Both the position numbers and the translations under genes were made by a program. The notes beneath the pieces were generated by a model that did not search any database, was not told where the DNA came from, and saw only the letters and a program-made list of their open reading frames with translations. From positions 1 to 64,000 of the forward strand of contig JAYWHX010000185.1 in NCBI GenBank assembly GCA_043777375.1: a stretch of 64,000 nucleotides of DNA. Direction: 5' to 3'. The stretch comes from TH-plancto1 sp043777375. Lineage in GTDB: Bacteria > Planctomycetota > Planctomycetia > Planctomycetales > Planctomycetaceae. Shown here piece by piece: positions 35,447 to 44,581 of this stretch. Position 1 is the stretch's first letter, and each line of letters starts with the position of its first letter.

Positions 35447-36564
35447 CGGACGGCCTCCAGCATTTGATTGGACGGTGCGAGGATCGGTTCGATATCTGCT
35501 GCATCTCTGGCTCGGCAGTCAGCGAAGATCTCGTCCATGATCCGTGTCACACGCAGCATCTCGGCATGCGAGATGGGAGGGGCGGAACCTTGCTGAATAG
35601 AACGGTAGAACTCCGCCATCAGGTTTCGCATCCCGCTGAAATAATGGATCTCGCTCTTCAGGAATCGCCATAGATTGCGGCGCAGGTTCCGGGCTCCCTC
35701 TCTCCATTGGCGGAATGGCAGCTCCAGCTTTCCAAACGCTCCGGGGAGCTTCGGAGCGGCATGTTTGCGAATCGTTTGAGCGTCGAAATCGACTTCGAGC
35801 ATGCCCTTGTCTCCGTAGACGCGAGTGACTCGTTGGGCGTAGACACTGCTCGTAAATGTGAGCGAACCAGTCACCTCGGCTCCCCGAAGTTGCACCCACA
35901 GCTCGGTCGGAAACTCGTACTTCACCCGATCCCATCGAGCCTCGATCCGAGGATGGGCATCCGGCAAAAGATCGAGAATCCGATAGAGAGGATGCGAGAT
36001 CGTGTTCTGAAACAGCCCGCCCGGCAGCTTCCGCACCCAGTGCCGCGCGTCCCCGGCGACCACCGCGCCGAACTGTCCGGAGATCGGATAACCCAGCGTC
36101 GACTCGATGTGCTTCACAATCCCGATCTGCCCGGATTTGATTCGCAACCGGCAATCGATCCAGGTCGAGTCGAGCAGCTGGTCATGCCCGACACACAGGT
36201 TTTTTCCATGTTCTTCCGCAGCCGCGATTACGGTCTCGGCTTCGAGTGCGTCGAGCGTGAAGGGCTTTTCGACATAGACGTGACAGCCCGCTGCGAGTGC
36301 CTTGAGTGTCAACGGCCCGTGAGTGTGAGCTGGGGTTGTGATGTGAACGACATCCGGCTTGACCTCGGCCAGCATGCGATCAAGGTTGTCGTAGATGCCA
36401 CGAATGTGGAATCGAGCGGCCGCCTGCCGCGCGAGATCGAAGTACATATCGCACACGGCGACGACTTCGACCGAGGCGATCTTGGCGGCTTCCTGAAGAT
36501 GTGCGTCGGCAATCTGGCCGCAGCCAATCAGAGCCATTCGCAATCGGGGAGTGGGTGGTTTCAT
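35443..36564 (-). CDS. Gfo/Idh/MocA-family oxidoreductase
   Basis: About 373 residues from MKPPTPRLRMALIGCGQIAD; the in-frame ATG at 36588 lies in repeat sequence and is less likely. The Rossmann fold is visible in ALIGCGQIADAHL, and the conserved EKP motif in HVYVEKPFTLDALEA carries the catalytic-site Lys. These NAD(P)-dependent enzymes oxidise or reduce sugar derivatives, for example in making modified hexosamines or uronic acids. It is coupled by a 4-nt overlap to the SDR gene that follows. The family is functionally broad, so the substrate is unknown. Confidence 0.9.
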   Translation of the reverse strand: MKPPTPRLRMALIGCGQIADAHLQEAAKIASVEVVAVCDMYFDLARQAAARFHIRGIYDNLDRMLAEVKPDVVHITTPAHTHGPLTLKALAAGCHVYVEKPFTLDALEAETVIAAAEEHGKNLCVGHDQLLDSTWIDCRLRIKSGQIGIVKHIESTLGYPISGQFGAVVAGDARHWVRKLPGGLFQNTISHPLYRILDLLPDAHPRIEARWDRVKYEFPTELWVQLRGAEVTGSLTFTSSVYAQRVTRVYGDKGMLEVDFDAQTIRKHAAPKLPGAFGKLELPFRQWREGARNLRRNLWRFLKSEIHYFSGMRNLMAEFYRSIQQGSAPPISHAEMLRVTRIMDEIFADCRARDAADIEPILAPSNQMLEAVR

Positions 36565-36572
36565 GGTTCTTT

Positions 36573-36677
36573 CGTAGGCCGGGCACATTTGCCCGTCCGT
36601 CCAGTGATCTGTGAACGCTTTGTGTTCGGTAATTGATCTTGTCTTCGATGAGGACGGGCAAAGGTGCCCGTCCTACG
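36573..36677. repeat. 26-bp inverted repeat (GGACGGGCA...TGCCCGTCC family) within the glycan operon
   Basis: Arms 36573-36598 and 36652-36677 are inverted copies with 2 mismatches in 26 bp. Each arm is itself palindromic (GGACGGGCAAA and TGCCCGTCC). The right arm overlaps the stop codon of the glycosyltransferase gene at 36673. The element lies at the only larger gap between that gene and the oxidoreductase, so it may act as an mRNA-processing or attenuation hairpin. A single related copy is at 52939-52963. Confidence 0.8.
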
Positions 36678-37824
36678 ATTGTGTCCGACTGCCGAGAACC
36701 TCCGTGTATAGCTCCTCGTATTGACGGATCATCGTGCGAATGTCGAACTGCTGCTCAACTCGCTGCCGTCCGTGTGTCCCCATCGTCGGCCATGTGTCAC
36801 GTTGTGAAAGCATTTGGTGCATTGCAGCTGCGAGGGCCTCGGGCTTTTGATCCGGCACGAGATATCCAGTTTTCCCTTCGACGACGATCTCAGGATTGCC
36901 ACCGACGCGCGTGGTGACAACAGGCAATCCGACAGCCATTGCTTCCAAAATGGTGAGCGAGATCCCCTCGCTCGTTGAGGACGACACAAAGAACCCGGCT
37001 CGTGCGAGCAACTCGGGGACATCCGAACGCTCGCCGAGGAACTCGACGTTCGCCTGGATGCCAAGGGTCTGGGTCAGGGCTTCCAGCTTGGCCCGCTCCG
37101 CTCCGTTGCCAATCATCAGCAGTTGGAAGTCGGGGACACTGCGTACGACGATCGCCACGGCTTGCAGCAGAGTGGGGAAATCCTTCTCGGGGGAGAGCCG
37201 CGCGACCGAGATCGCGACGGGCGACTGCGAAGGACCGCGAAATACAAACCGCTTCGTATCGATCCCGTTCCAGATCACCGATGTCTTCGCCGCAGCCCAC
37301 GGGTCTTCTGCGCGACACAGTGCAGCTGCGTCCTCGGAGACTCCCACGACTCGCGAGGCCTTGAGGTTGGCCAATCGAAACAGCAGCTTGTCCTTCCCGC
37401 GAGGTCCGCATCCGCGACCGTGCTGGCTGTTGATGATTGACTTCACTCCCGCCCATGAGGCGGCCACTGCACCGTAGAAGTGAGCGTACGTGTTATGGGT
37501 ATGCACGATATCGACGCGATCGCGTTGCAACCGATTTCTGAGACTGCGAAGGGCTGCGAGCTTTCCTCGATGGGGCAGATCGACTGTTTCCACTGAGAAG
37601 CCCATGCTACGGAGTTCATCGGCGGGTGGCCCCAGCTCGGCGAGTGTGACAAAGCGCAGGTCGAACCGCATCGCATCATGATGACGTGCGAACTCGACGA
37701 GTAATCGCTCCAATCCCCCGGTCAGCAAGGTCATGCTGACGTGGCAAATACGAAAGCGATCTCCTGTTGACGCGCGTGGGGCGTTGAAGACGGTGGACTC
37801 GGGATGGGAAACTGAAATGGACAT
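36673..37824 (-). CDS. glycosyltransferase, GT4 family
   Basis: A 383-residue GT-B enzyme. The N-terminal domain has CHVSMTLLTGGLERLLVEFA, the glycine-rich acceptor-side motif of this family. Further on are INSQHGRGCGPRGKDKLLFR, ISVARLSPEKDFPTLLQA and the donor-site SSSTSEGISLTILEAMAVGL. The C-terminus and stop codon fall inside a repeat arm, so the last residues (GSRTQS) may be repeat-derived. It follows the acyltransferase gene after only 3 bp, in the same operon. Confidence 0.92.
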   Translation of the reverse strand: MSISVSHPESTVFNAPRASTGDRFRICHVSMTLLTGGLERLLVEFARHHDAMRFDLRFVTLAELGPPADELRSMGFSVETVDLPHRGKLAALRSLRNRLQRDRVDIVHTHNTYAHFYGAVAASWAGVKSIINSQHGRGCGPRGKDKLLFRLANLKASRVVGVSEDAAALCRAEDPWAAAKTSVIWNGIDTKRFVFRGPSQSPVAISVARLSPEKDFPTLLQAVAIVVRSVPDFQLLMIGNGAERAKLEALTQTLGIQANVEFLGERSDVPELLARAGFFVSSSTSEGISLTILEAMAVGLPVVTTRVGGNPEIVVEGKTGYLVPDQKPEALAAAMHQMLSQRDTWPTMGTHGRQRVEQQFDIRTMIRQYEELYTEVLGSRTQS

Positions 37825-37827
37825 AGG

Positions 37828-39084
37828 TTATTCCTGCTCCGAAGGGGCAGTGGCAGTCGTGTTCACAGATTCTGTTTCACTGCTCATAGGCAGCGGGCGA
37901 ACGAGGCGTTTCAGCTGAGTGAGTGTCGAGACCAACCAGTTCTTTAATGTCGGACGGACGAGCCGGGTCCAAGTCAGGATCTGGGTTTGCGTCGACAGGT
38001 TGTCCTTGTGCCGCTTGTCTCCGACGAGGAAGTCGTAGGCCGAGAACCCTCGCTTCAGAGCTTCGCACTGGCAGAGATAGTGTGCCACCAGCCCCGGACT
38101 CGGCTTCAGGTCAAACGATGCCAGTCCTGACAAGTAGTCGAGTATGCGACCGCGATCCACGAGCAGAAACAGGCACCCCACTGTCACTCCTTGGTGTCGC
38201 ACCCGGAAGGCCACGCAGCGCCCCTGGGGGAAGAGTTCCTTCAGCAGATCGTGTTGAAATCCGGAGAAGCGACGACTGGCGAATGCTCCCGGATGTCCGT
38301 CCGCTTGCCAGCGAGCTTGATGCAGTTCAATCAGCTCCGTCAGAATGTTGTTCGCGACATCGAGTGACTCGGCCCATTCGATTTGCAGGTCGCCGTATTC
38401 GCGCAGCCTGCGCCGCAAATTGGCGCGTGTGCTCCGGCCGAGTGCGGCAATCAACTCACCACCTGTTTCGCGGATTGCAGAGAGATCGAGATACTTCGAC
38501 TCACGCTGGCGAACTTCCACTGCTGGCCAATGAACTGTCAGTTCCTCAGCTTCGGTTTGAGTGAATCCATCGAGTTGAACGATGTCACCATCAGCCTGCG
38601 TCAGGAGCCAGTGGGAGATCGCATCAATGAATGCCGAACGGTAGGCTGGCTCGACGAGCAGGCTGTTGTATTCGACGACGACGCTCTCGTGGACGGGATC
38701 ACCAGCTGTCCCCAGGTGGCGAGTTTGTAACCGGAGGAGCGGGCCCTTCCGCTCTGTGCTCTCGGTGTACAAGCAAATCCCTCGCAGCTGCCCGTTGTCT
38801 TCGGCGAGTAGAAAGCGGACAAGAACTGAGTCTCTGTAATGAGCCAACCAGGTCCGAGTCCAGACTTCGCTGGCCATCAGTGGAGGCTGATCGACTCGCT
38901 GTTCCAGCTCACGCCAGAGAGTGAGTGCAGACTGCTGGTCTTTCGCTTCGATGACGCGCAGTCGCAGCATTGACGGACCAGAGGCGGGCCGTTCGACAGG
39001 AGGCGGTAAGGTGAGAGTGTTGGTCATCGAATCTTCGTTAGCCGTTGATGCAGAGACATCGTTCCATGTGAGGTTGTGACTCAT
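37828..39084 (-). CDS. GNAT-like acyltransferase (BioF2/CelD type)
   Basis: A 418-residue protein with the BioF2-like/CelD acetyltransferase layout (two linked GNAT-type domains). Recognisable segments are LWRELEQRVDQPPLMASEVW at the start, RSTRANLRRRLREYGDLQIEW in the middle, FRVRHQGVTVGCLFLL, and LVAHYLCQCEALKRGFSAYDFLVGDKRHKDNL at the end. The GDxxYK-like stretch is characteristic of enzymes that acylate exported polysaccharide or lipid-linked glycans. The start at 39084 overlaps the flippase stop by 4 nt; an internal ATG (at MTNTLTL) is possible. The predicted role is acylation of the glycan. Confidence 0.82.
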   Translation of the reverse strand: MSHNLTWNDVSASTANEDSMTNTLTLPPPVERPASGPSMLRLRVIEAKDQQSALTLWRELEQRVDQPPLMASEVWTRTWLAHYRDSVLVRFLLAEDNGQLRGICLYTESTERKGPLLRLQTRHLGTAGDPVHESVVVEYNSLLVEPAYRSAFIDAISHWLLTQADGDIVQLDGFTQTEAEELTVHWPAVEVRQRESKYLDLSAIRETGGELIAALGRSTRANLRRRLREYGDLQIEWAESLDVANNILTELIELHQARWQADGHPGAFASRRFSGFQHDLLKELFPQGRCVAFRVRHQGVTVGCLFLLVDRGRILDYLSGLASFDLKPSPGLVAHYLCQCEALKRGFSAYDFLVGDKRHKDNLSTQTQILTWTRLVRPTLKNWLVSTLTQLKRLVRPLPMSSETESVNTTATAPSEQE

Positions 39085-40604
39085 GTGGGCCCACTCCGTT
39101 CAGGCATGGCGGGATAGGTATGCCCTGAATTGGAGGGGGTCGCAGTCCGCTGCATCAACCCCATGATCGGATAGCCAGTTGCCAGCAGCACTATTCCTCC
39201 AGCTGCGGCAACAGACAGCAGCGTCAGCCACCCATCCGGATATCCCTGCCGATCCACGAACTCGCAGAATGCCCAGAGAGCGGAGAGTGGTATGAGGCAG
39301 GGCAGGACGGATCGTTGAATCAGCTCGCGTTTTTGAACGCTGACCTGACGGCAGGCATAGGGCAGGAAGATCAGCAGCTCGACAAAGACGAGCGGAATGA
39401 ACGTGCCCCAGGCAACCCCCTCGATCCCCCAGCGGAAGACGAGTGCGAGTGAGAGTGTGAGGTTGATTACGGCTTCGGCGATGTCGATCAGAGAAGGCAC
39501 TCGCACGTTCCCCATGCCGAGCAGTGCCTTGCGGAATACGACCATCGGCAAGGCCACGATCTGAGCTGCCAACAGGATGAGTAACACGCGATGGCTCTGC
39601 TCCAGACCAGATCCGATCCAGGTGCGAATCAACATGCCGCCAAAGTAGACCGACCCAATGAAGAACCCGGAGACCAGCACGAACGTGAGCGCGACCATCC
39701 GCTCGACAACCTGTGATAACTCGGCATGTCGCCCCTGCGAGTGCAGCTGCCCAGCCTTCGGAAGCACCACTTCCCCGATGCGTGCGATTGGCTCCTGAAT
39801 CATCTGGCAGATGCGGAGTGCGATGTAGTACGGCTCCACGGAGTTCGTTCCGAGTGCGAAGCCAATCACCACCGTGTCGGTCAGATAGATCAATTGCTCG
39901 GCCATGAGGCCCACCGCACTGTAGCCGCTGAATGCGAAGCACTCGCGAAGAGTCTCTCGCGACACGTGCGTGCGCCGCAGTTGCAGGGAGGGTACTGCTT
40001 GAAACGCGAACTTGGCGAGAATCAGGTTTTCCAGAATCGTGACGCCACAAAACAGAAGAGAGAGCGTCGTTAGCTCGGGCCGCCATTTGAGACAGCCAAT
40101 GGCCAATGCGAATCGCAGCACACCCGAGACAACTTCAATGGACCGCTTGAGGCCGACCCTCTGAGTTCCAATCAGAACGCCGCCAAAGACGCTGCCCACC
40201 ATTCCGATGGCGGTCGAGAGTCCGTTAATCAGGATGACAGCCTGAACTTGGCCAACCGATTGATCGCCCCAGCGATTCATCCACGGCGCAGCTGCGGCTA
40301 ATCCACCGGCCAGAAGTAGAACAATTCCAGCCATGCTGCCGTAGACGCAGAAGATTGTGCTGGTGACCTTGTTGAGGTCTTCCCATTCTTCTCGCGAGAC
40401 GTGTTTGGCGACATAGCGGCAGATGGTCGCTCCGAAGCCCAGATACAACAGACCCGTGTAGCCAGACAGCGTGTTGACGAAGACCCAGACCCCGTAAGCA
40501 CCGGGAGCGAGGGTGTTCCGCACGAACGGCACCATGATGAAGCCGATCGCCATCATCACGATGTGGGCGACCCAGCTGGCCAGGATGTTTTTGCGGAGTG
40601 ACAT
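39081..40604 (-). CDS. polysaccharide flippase, Wzx-like (MATE/MOP superfamily)
   Basis: A 507-residue protein with about 12-14 hydrophobic segments and short charged loops. It starts MSLRKNILASWVAHIVMMAIGFIMVPF, the usual N-terminus of oligosaccharide flippases. It should translocate undecaprenyl-linked repeat units across the inner membrane for the polymerase encoded upstream. Co-occurrence with a Wzy/O-antigen-ligase-like gene and several glycosyltransferases supports this. The 4-nt overlap with the acyltransferase gene shows coupling. Confidence 0.9.
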   Translation of the reverse strand: MSLRKNILASWVAHIVMMAIGFIMVPFVRNTLAPGAYGVWVFVNTLSGYTGLLYLGFGATICRYVAKHVSREEWEDLNKVTSTIFCVYGSMAGIVLLLAGGLAAAAPWMNRWGDQSVGQVQAVILINGLSTAIGMVGSVFGGVLIGTQRVGLKRSIEVVSGVLRFALAIGCLKWRPELTTLSLLFCGVTILENLILAKFAFQAVPSLQLRRTHVSRETLRECFAFSGYSAVGLMAEQLIYLTDTVVIGFALGTNSVEPYYIALRICQMIQEPIARIGEVVLPKAGQLHSQGRHAELSQVVERMVALTFVLVSGFFIGSVYFGGMLIRTWIGSGLEQSHRVLLILLAAQIVALPMVVFRKALLGMGNVRVPSLIDIAEAVINLTLSLALVFRWGIEGVAWGTFIPLVFVELLIFLPYACRQVSVQKRELIQRSVLPCLIPLSALWAFCEFVDRQGYPDGWLTLLSVAAAGGIVLLATGYPIMGLMQRTATPSNSGHTYPAMPERSGPT

Positions 40605-40647
40605 GGAGTGGTGATTGGTGAGTGGACTGAAGACAAGGCTCTCTTCT

Positions 40648-40678
40648 GGCTCTAGGCTCTAGGCTCTAGGCTCTAGGC
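40648..40678. repeat. 7-bp tandem repeat (GGCTCTA)x4 at the 3' end of a glycosyltransferase gene
   Basis: Four perfect GGCTCTA units at 40648-40675 plus a partial unit to 40678. In the minus-strand frame they encode the end of the glycosyltransferase (the E-P-R-A tail) and supply its TAG stop codon at 40659-40661. A change in copy number would shift the frame and move the stop, so this is a potential slippage site. Confidence 0.8.
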
Positions 40679-41564
40679 ATTCATCCGTCCTCCCCCTCCT
40701 CCGGAGATCGAGGACGGAACGCGGGACGAACGTGGCCATCCAGCGGATCAAGGCATTGAGTGTGGGCTGGCGTGACAGCACATTGCGGTAGCAGTCGCGG
40801 GCTTCCTGCATGTCGCGTGAATGGAAGAGCGCTTGGCCCCATTCCGAGTAGATTTTGGCCTGCTTGCGAGTGACTCGCTGGTCATCCATGCCGCAGGCGA
40901 GGCGGATCTTCTCGACGTTATTCAACTCACTGCGGACCATCCGTCCGTATTGGCCTGACAGGTTGTTCGGGGCGGGGGTGTACTCGATCAGCCGTTCGCG
41001 AACCACGCGGAACTGGCAGCCGTGATGCAACAACCGCAGCCAGAGGTTGTAGTCCTCGACCGCCATAATCGAGCGGTCTTCATCGAATCCTCCCACGGCA
41101 TCGAAGTCCCGCTTCCGCATGATCACGCTCGATGTGCAGATCGTGTTGCGATTCCAAAGGTCATCGAATTTCTGGTCGTCCGGCGCGAGCGGACTGTTCT
41201 CATCCACTGTGCAATAGGCATGCAGCAGTGTGGTCGATTCCTCGATCTGGGCGATTTGCCGCTCGAGCTTGTTTGGTAACCAGCCATCATCGGCATCGAG
41301 GAACGCCAACCATTCTCCTCGAGCTTCGCGTGCTCCGTGGTTGCGGGCAGCGGCGGGGCCGCCATTGGGCTGACGGATCACACGGACAAGATCGCCGCAC
41401 GCGGCGGCTGCGACCGCAGTGTTGTCGTGTGAGCCATCATCAATGACCAGGATTTCGAGTGGACGTACGGTTTGCTGTTGGGCGCAGCGAATCGAGCGCG
41501 CGATGAACGCTTCCGCCTGGTAGGCGGGCATGATCACGCTGATGGTGGGAGGAGTCGAGGACAT
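40659..41564 (-). CDS. glycosyltransferase, GT2 family
   Basis: About 301 residues from the ATG at 41564 (MSSTPPTISVIMPAYQAEAF). The upstream in-frame ATG at 41720 would overlap the polymerase gene by over 90 bp and adds non-homologous sequence. GT-A domain marks are ISVIMPAYQAEAFIARSI, ILVIDDGSHDNTAVAAAACG, GPAAARNHGAREARGEWLAFLDADD (DxD motif) and FDEDRSIMAVEDYNLWLRL. The C-terminus falls in a 7-bp tandem repeat. It lies between the flippase and polymerase genes, in the same orientation. Specificity unknown. Confidence 0.92.
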   Translation of the reverse strand: MSSTPPTISVIMPAYQAEAFIARSIRCAQQQTVRPLEILVIDDGSHDNTAVAAAACGDLVRVIRQPNGGPAAARNHGAREARGEWLAFLDADDGWLPNKLERQIAQIEESTTLLHAYCTVDENSPLAPDDQKFDDLWNRNTICTSSVIMRKRDFDAVGGFDEDRSIMAVEDYNLWLRLLHHGCQFRVVRERLIEYTPAPNNLSGQYGRMVRSELNNVEKIRLACGMDDQRVTRKQAKIYSEWGQALFHSRDMQEARDCYRNVLSRQPTLNALIRWMATFVPRSVLDLRRRGRTDECLEPRA

Positions 41565-41628
41565 GGGGATTACAGAGTCGGTGAGTGTTGAATCAGTGAC
41601 AGTGGCAGTAACAGTGGCGAGGAGTGGC

Positions 41629-43005
41629 TCACCCATAGTTGGCAAACACGCGAACGAAGACGAAGAACGCGCTGAGTAGCGCCACGCTGGCGAAGCCCAG
41701 CCGCTGGGCCAGTTTTTCATCGAGTTGCTGGAGAGCAGCGGGCTGCCGTCGATAGAATCCCGCCAGATTCATGAAGGCTGCCAGTGTGCCACAAATCATG
41801 TAAGTGGTCGGCATGTAGCACCGCGACAAGGACATCATCGACATGCACCACCCCGCAGTCATTCCGGCCAGGTAAGGCATCATCCGGCGTAACTCGTCAT
41901 TCTCGATCGGTTGCTTGTTGCGAATCATGCTGACGATGGCGAAGGCCGGGATGAAGAAGCAGCCGAAGAAGAACGTTCCCCCAATGAATCCCAGCTCCAC
42001 ATAGGCATGCACGTACGAGTTATGAGCCACCAGTCCGGCGACATCCGCATACATTCCTTCGCCGATGCCGAAGAAGAACCGCGAGGTTTTCAGTTGATTG
42101 AGTCCATCCGCCCAGAGCTGGACGCGCTGCTGACCGGTGCCTGCGGAGATATCGATGTTTCCCTGACGGCCCAGGGCAACGGGAACTGCCAGAGCTGCCA
42201 TCGCTCCGATTCCAGCGGCAACCTTGCCGCCGTAGCGTGTGGCCAGCCAAGCCATCAATGCCACACCTCCCGCGAGCAGCCCTCCTCGTGAATGTGTCAG
42301 GAACATGGCATATCCGCACAGCGCGAGTGCCGGAATCCACAGATAGCGGACCCCGGTCATCTTCGGGTCGGTCATGAAATACACGCACAAGATCCCAGTC
42401 ATCACGATCAGCTGGGCCATGTCATTCGGGTCGTGAAAGATCCCGAGTCCACACAAGCGGAAGAACCAGACGTAGTCACCTGTCGCACTGACCTCATCGT
42501 TTTCAGGGACGTGCCTCAGTTGGCGGGGCTCGTGGTCGGCGAGGTCGCGTTCCTGGTTCTTGACCTCCCACAGGTCAGGCCGACCGCCCCAGTCCTCGAC
42601 GAACTGGTGATAGTCGAGAACGCAATAACCGATCATGAAGATCGAGCAGCCCACACAGTTGAGCAGGAAGCCACGCAGACGCTGGGGAGTATTGATGACC
42701 GCGACGAGGGTCAGGTAGTACAGGCAGACCTTGGCCATCACTGGAAAGCTTTTCACCGCTCCGCCAACGTATCCCAGCGAGAGATGCGATGTGGCCGTCG
42801 CGAGCGTGACGCCGATGACACAGAGATTGATCGGTTGCTGAATCAGCGTGCGAATCGCGACTTGATTGTGGATCTGGCGGACAGAGCAGAGGATCGCCCC
42901 CACGATCAGCGCCAGATAGATCTGCACATCACCCAGCGCCGGAAACAGTTCCGAGGGGCGGATGTACAGAGCGGCGTTGGCGAGCAAGAACAGCAGGTAG
43001 GCCAT
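41629..43005 (-). CDS. O-antigen ligase/polymerase family protein (Wzy/WaaL-like)
   Basis: A 458-residue protein with about 11-12 transmembrane segments. The conserved periplasmic loop includes FRLCGLGIFHDPNDMAQL and FLTHSRGGLLAGGVALMAWL, the latter with the S-R-G motif of the Wzy_C/O-antigen-ligase family. HNSYVHAYVELGFIG is the second family signature (H-N-x-Y-x-x). It would polymerise or ligate lipid-linked units at the outer face of the inner membrane. It is the first gene of this part of the cluster. The upstream 292 bp to 43297 contain no gene and would house the promoter, though none was recognised. Confidence 0.9.
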   Translation of the reverse strand: MAYLLFLLANAALYIRPSELFPALGDVQIYLALIVGAILCSVRQIHNQVAIRTLIQQPINLCVIGVTLATATSHLSLGYVGGAVKSFPVMAKVCLYYLTLVAVINTPQRLRGFLLNCVGCSIFMIGYCVLDYHQFVEDWGGRPDLWEVKNQERDLADHEPRQLRHVPENDEVSATGDYVWFFRLCGLGIFHDPNDMAQLIVMTGILCVYFMTDPKMTGVRYLWIPALALCGYAMFLTHSRGGLLAGGVALMAWLATRYGGKVAAGIGAMAALAVPVALGRQGNIDISAGTGQQRVQLWADGLNQLKTSRFFFGIGEGMYADVAGLVAHNSYVHAYVELGFIGGTFFFGCFFIPAFAIVSMIRNKQPIENDELRRMMPYLAGMTAGWCMSMMSLSRCYMPTTYMICGTLAAFMNLAGFYRRQPAALQQLDEKLAQRLGFASVALLSAFFVFVRVFANYG

Positions 43006-43297
43006 GACGGTGCCTTCGAGTGACCGTCAACGATACGCGTCCGCGCGCACCATTCCGGTTCTGAAATCTAGGTCAACTCTGCGACTCGGGCGGGTATTGT
43101 CGCCGACTGGAGACAGGAAACGTTGACGTTTTGCACCGGGGGAAACGGCCACACGGGCGTATAACCGGTGTAGTTCCTACGATGCGATTCACCGCGATAA
43201 TGGGAGCAGAGACTTCGTCCGACGTTACCAGGAACTGCTTACCATGAACTGCTACTCGTGGAGCAGGTCCCCAATGACGGGCCCCACTTCTCGACGA

Positions 43298-44560
43298 CTA
43301 TCCTTTTTTGTGACCAGGCGATGGGTCTAGTTTGAACTGATCGGATTTCCTCTTTACGGTGACATGGTCCACGATCGTCGGTACGCCCGCAGGATATACT
43401 CGAAAACGAGTGGACGCTGATAGCTTCGGCGTGGTTGCCCCCGCTTCGGCTTGCCTCACCAGTTGGGCCATCTCCCAAGCCGTCACATAGTGCAAACGCA
43501 GCTGGGGATGCGCCAGTCGCTGCGAAGCGAGTTCGGCGTGGAATGCCTGCATTTCGGGCCCTAGCAGCATGTCGATATTACCGTCTTTGCAGCCGTGCGT
43601 GTGAAGCTTAAGGAACTTCCAGTTCGGCTGGCCGGCGACATGCACACTGGTGTTCATCCAATGTTGAAAGCGTCGCCAAGTGGGAGCGCGGCCTTCGGTC
43701 AGGTCACCGTTTTCGATGCGGGGAATGATCCCAAACTTGCGAGACTGCCAGTCGAGACACAGCGGTCCCTGGATCATCAGCAGGTGGTCTGCCGGAGCTT
43801 TCTGGCCGACTCGAGAGCGGATGCCCGTATTGTGCGATTTTCGCTGTCCGGGGATGTCCTGCGCGTAGTAGATCGAGTTGATCGTCTTGGTTTGGCACTC
43901 ACTCGGAGCTGAAGGCAGCGTGAAGTCCGCGTAGCACCCGGATTCCCTTAATATCGTCAGTTCCTGGTCGATGCCACACCAGCGGCCATCGGGGCGCGAA
44001 TTGCACAACGCCCAATTGCCATGAATGAACCCATACACAATCTGATTCGTCAGCGGGTCACGCCGCAGCAATCCGTGACGGTGAAACAAAGCCTCCTTGA
44101 AAGTTTCGAGCTTCTCTCGAAACTGCTCTGCCGTGTCGTGGTCATGATGCAGATGGACATCGACATCCCCGTATCCCTCGGAACACAGCTGGGCGATTCC
44201 ATCAAGGTACTCAGGGCGGTATTCATCTTGTGGGAAGAAGAACGTGTGTTGCGGCGGGCGTCCGTGAAAGTCGCGAAACTTGGCAAATGCTTTTGGGTAC
44301 TCATACACCCAGCGATTCACTCGCTCGATTGCCTTGCTACGAGAAGCCCCGTAACACTCGGGTTCCCAGTGATCGCAGACAGCAACAAACAAGTCGGTCG
44401 GTTGTTCTGCATTGACAGGCTCAGAGCGTTCGCTGGGGAAATAGTAACTTCCCATCCAGTACTGCATGTTTCGCTGTCGCAGCGTATAGCGTATCAATTC
44501 CACAACACCGCATGTCGCGAGTATTCCAGAACACAGCAGTATCCACTGTAGGCTCATCAT
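43298..44560 (-). CDS. membrane-anchored deacetylase-like (GH/deacetylase superfamily) protein
   Basis: A 420-residue protein with one N-terminal hydrophobic helix (MMSLQWILLCSGILATCGVV). The globular part carries FVAVCDHWEP near the start, HTFFFPQDEYRPEYLDGIAQLC, YGDVDVHLHHDHDTAEQF and KFLKLHTHGCKDGNID. The spaced Asp and His residues resemble the metal site of the glycoside-hydrolase/deacetylase fold, although the TFDDG of NodB proteins is absent. It precedes the polymerase gene on the same strand, at the edge of the glycan cluster, and follows the methyltransferase gene after 21 bp. An envelope glycan-modifying role is inferred. Confidence 0.6.
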   Translation of the reverse strand: MMSLQWILLCSGILATCGVVELIRYTLRQRNMQYWMGSYYFPSERSEPVNAEQPTDLFVAVCDHWEPECYGASRSKAIERVNRWVYEYPKAFAKFRDFHGRPPQHTFFFPQDEYRPEYLDGIAQLCSEGYGDVDVHLHHDHDTAEQFREKLETFKEALFHRHGLLRRDPLTNQIVYGFIHGNWALCNSRPDGRWCGIDQELTILRESGCYADFTLPSAPSECQTKTINSIYYAQDIPGQRKSHNTGIRSRVGQKAPADHLLMIQGPLCLDWQSRKFGIIPRIENGDLTEGRAPTWRRFQHWMNTSVHVAGQPNWKFLKLHTHGCKDGNIDMLLGPEMQAFHAELASQRLAHPQLRLHYVTAWEMAQLVRQAEAGATTPKLSASTRFRVYPAGVPTIVDHVTVKRKSDQFKLDPSPGHKKG

Positions 44561-44581
44561 CGAGTCTCGTCCCTGGTTGCA

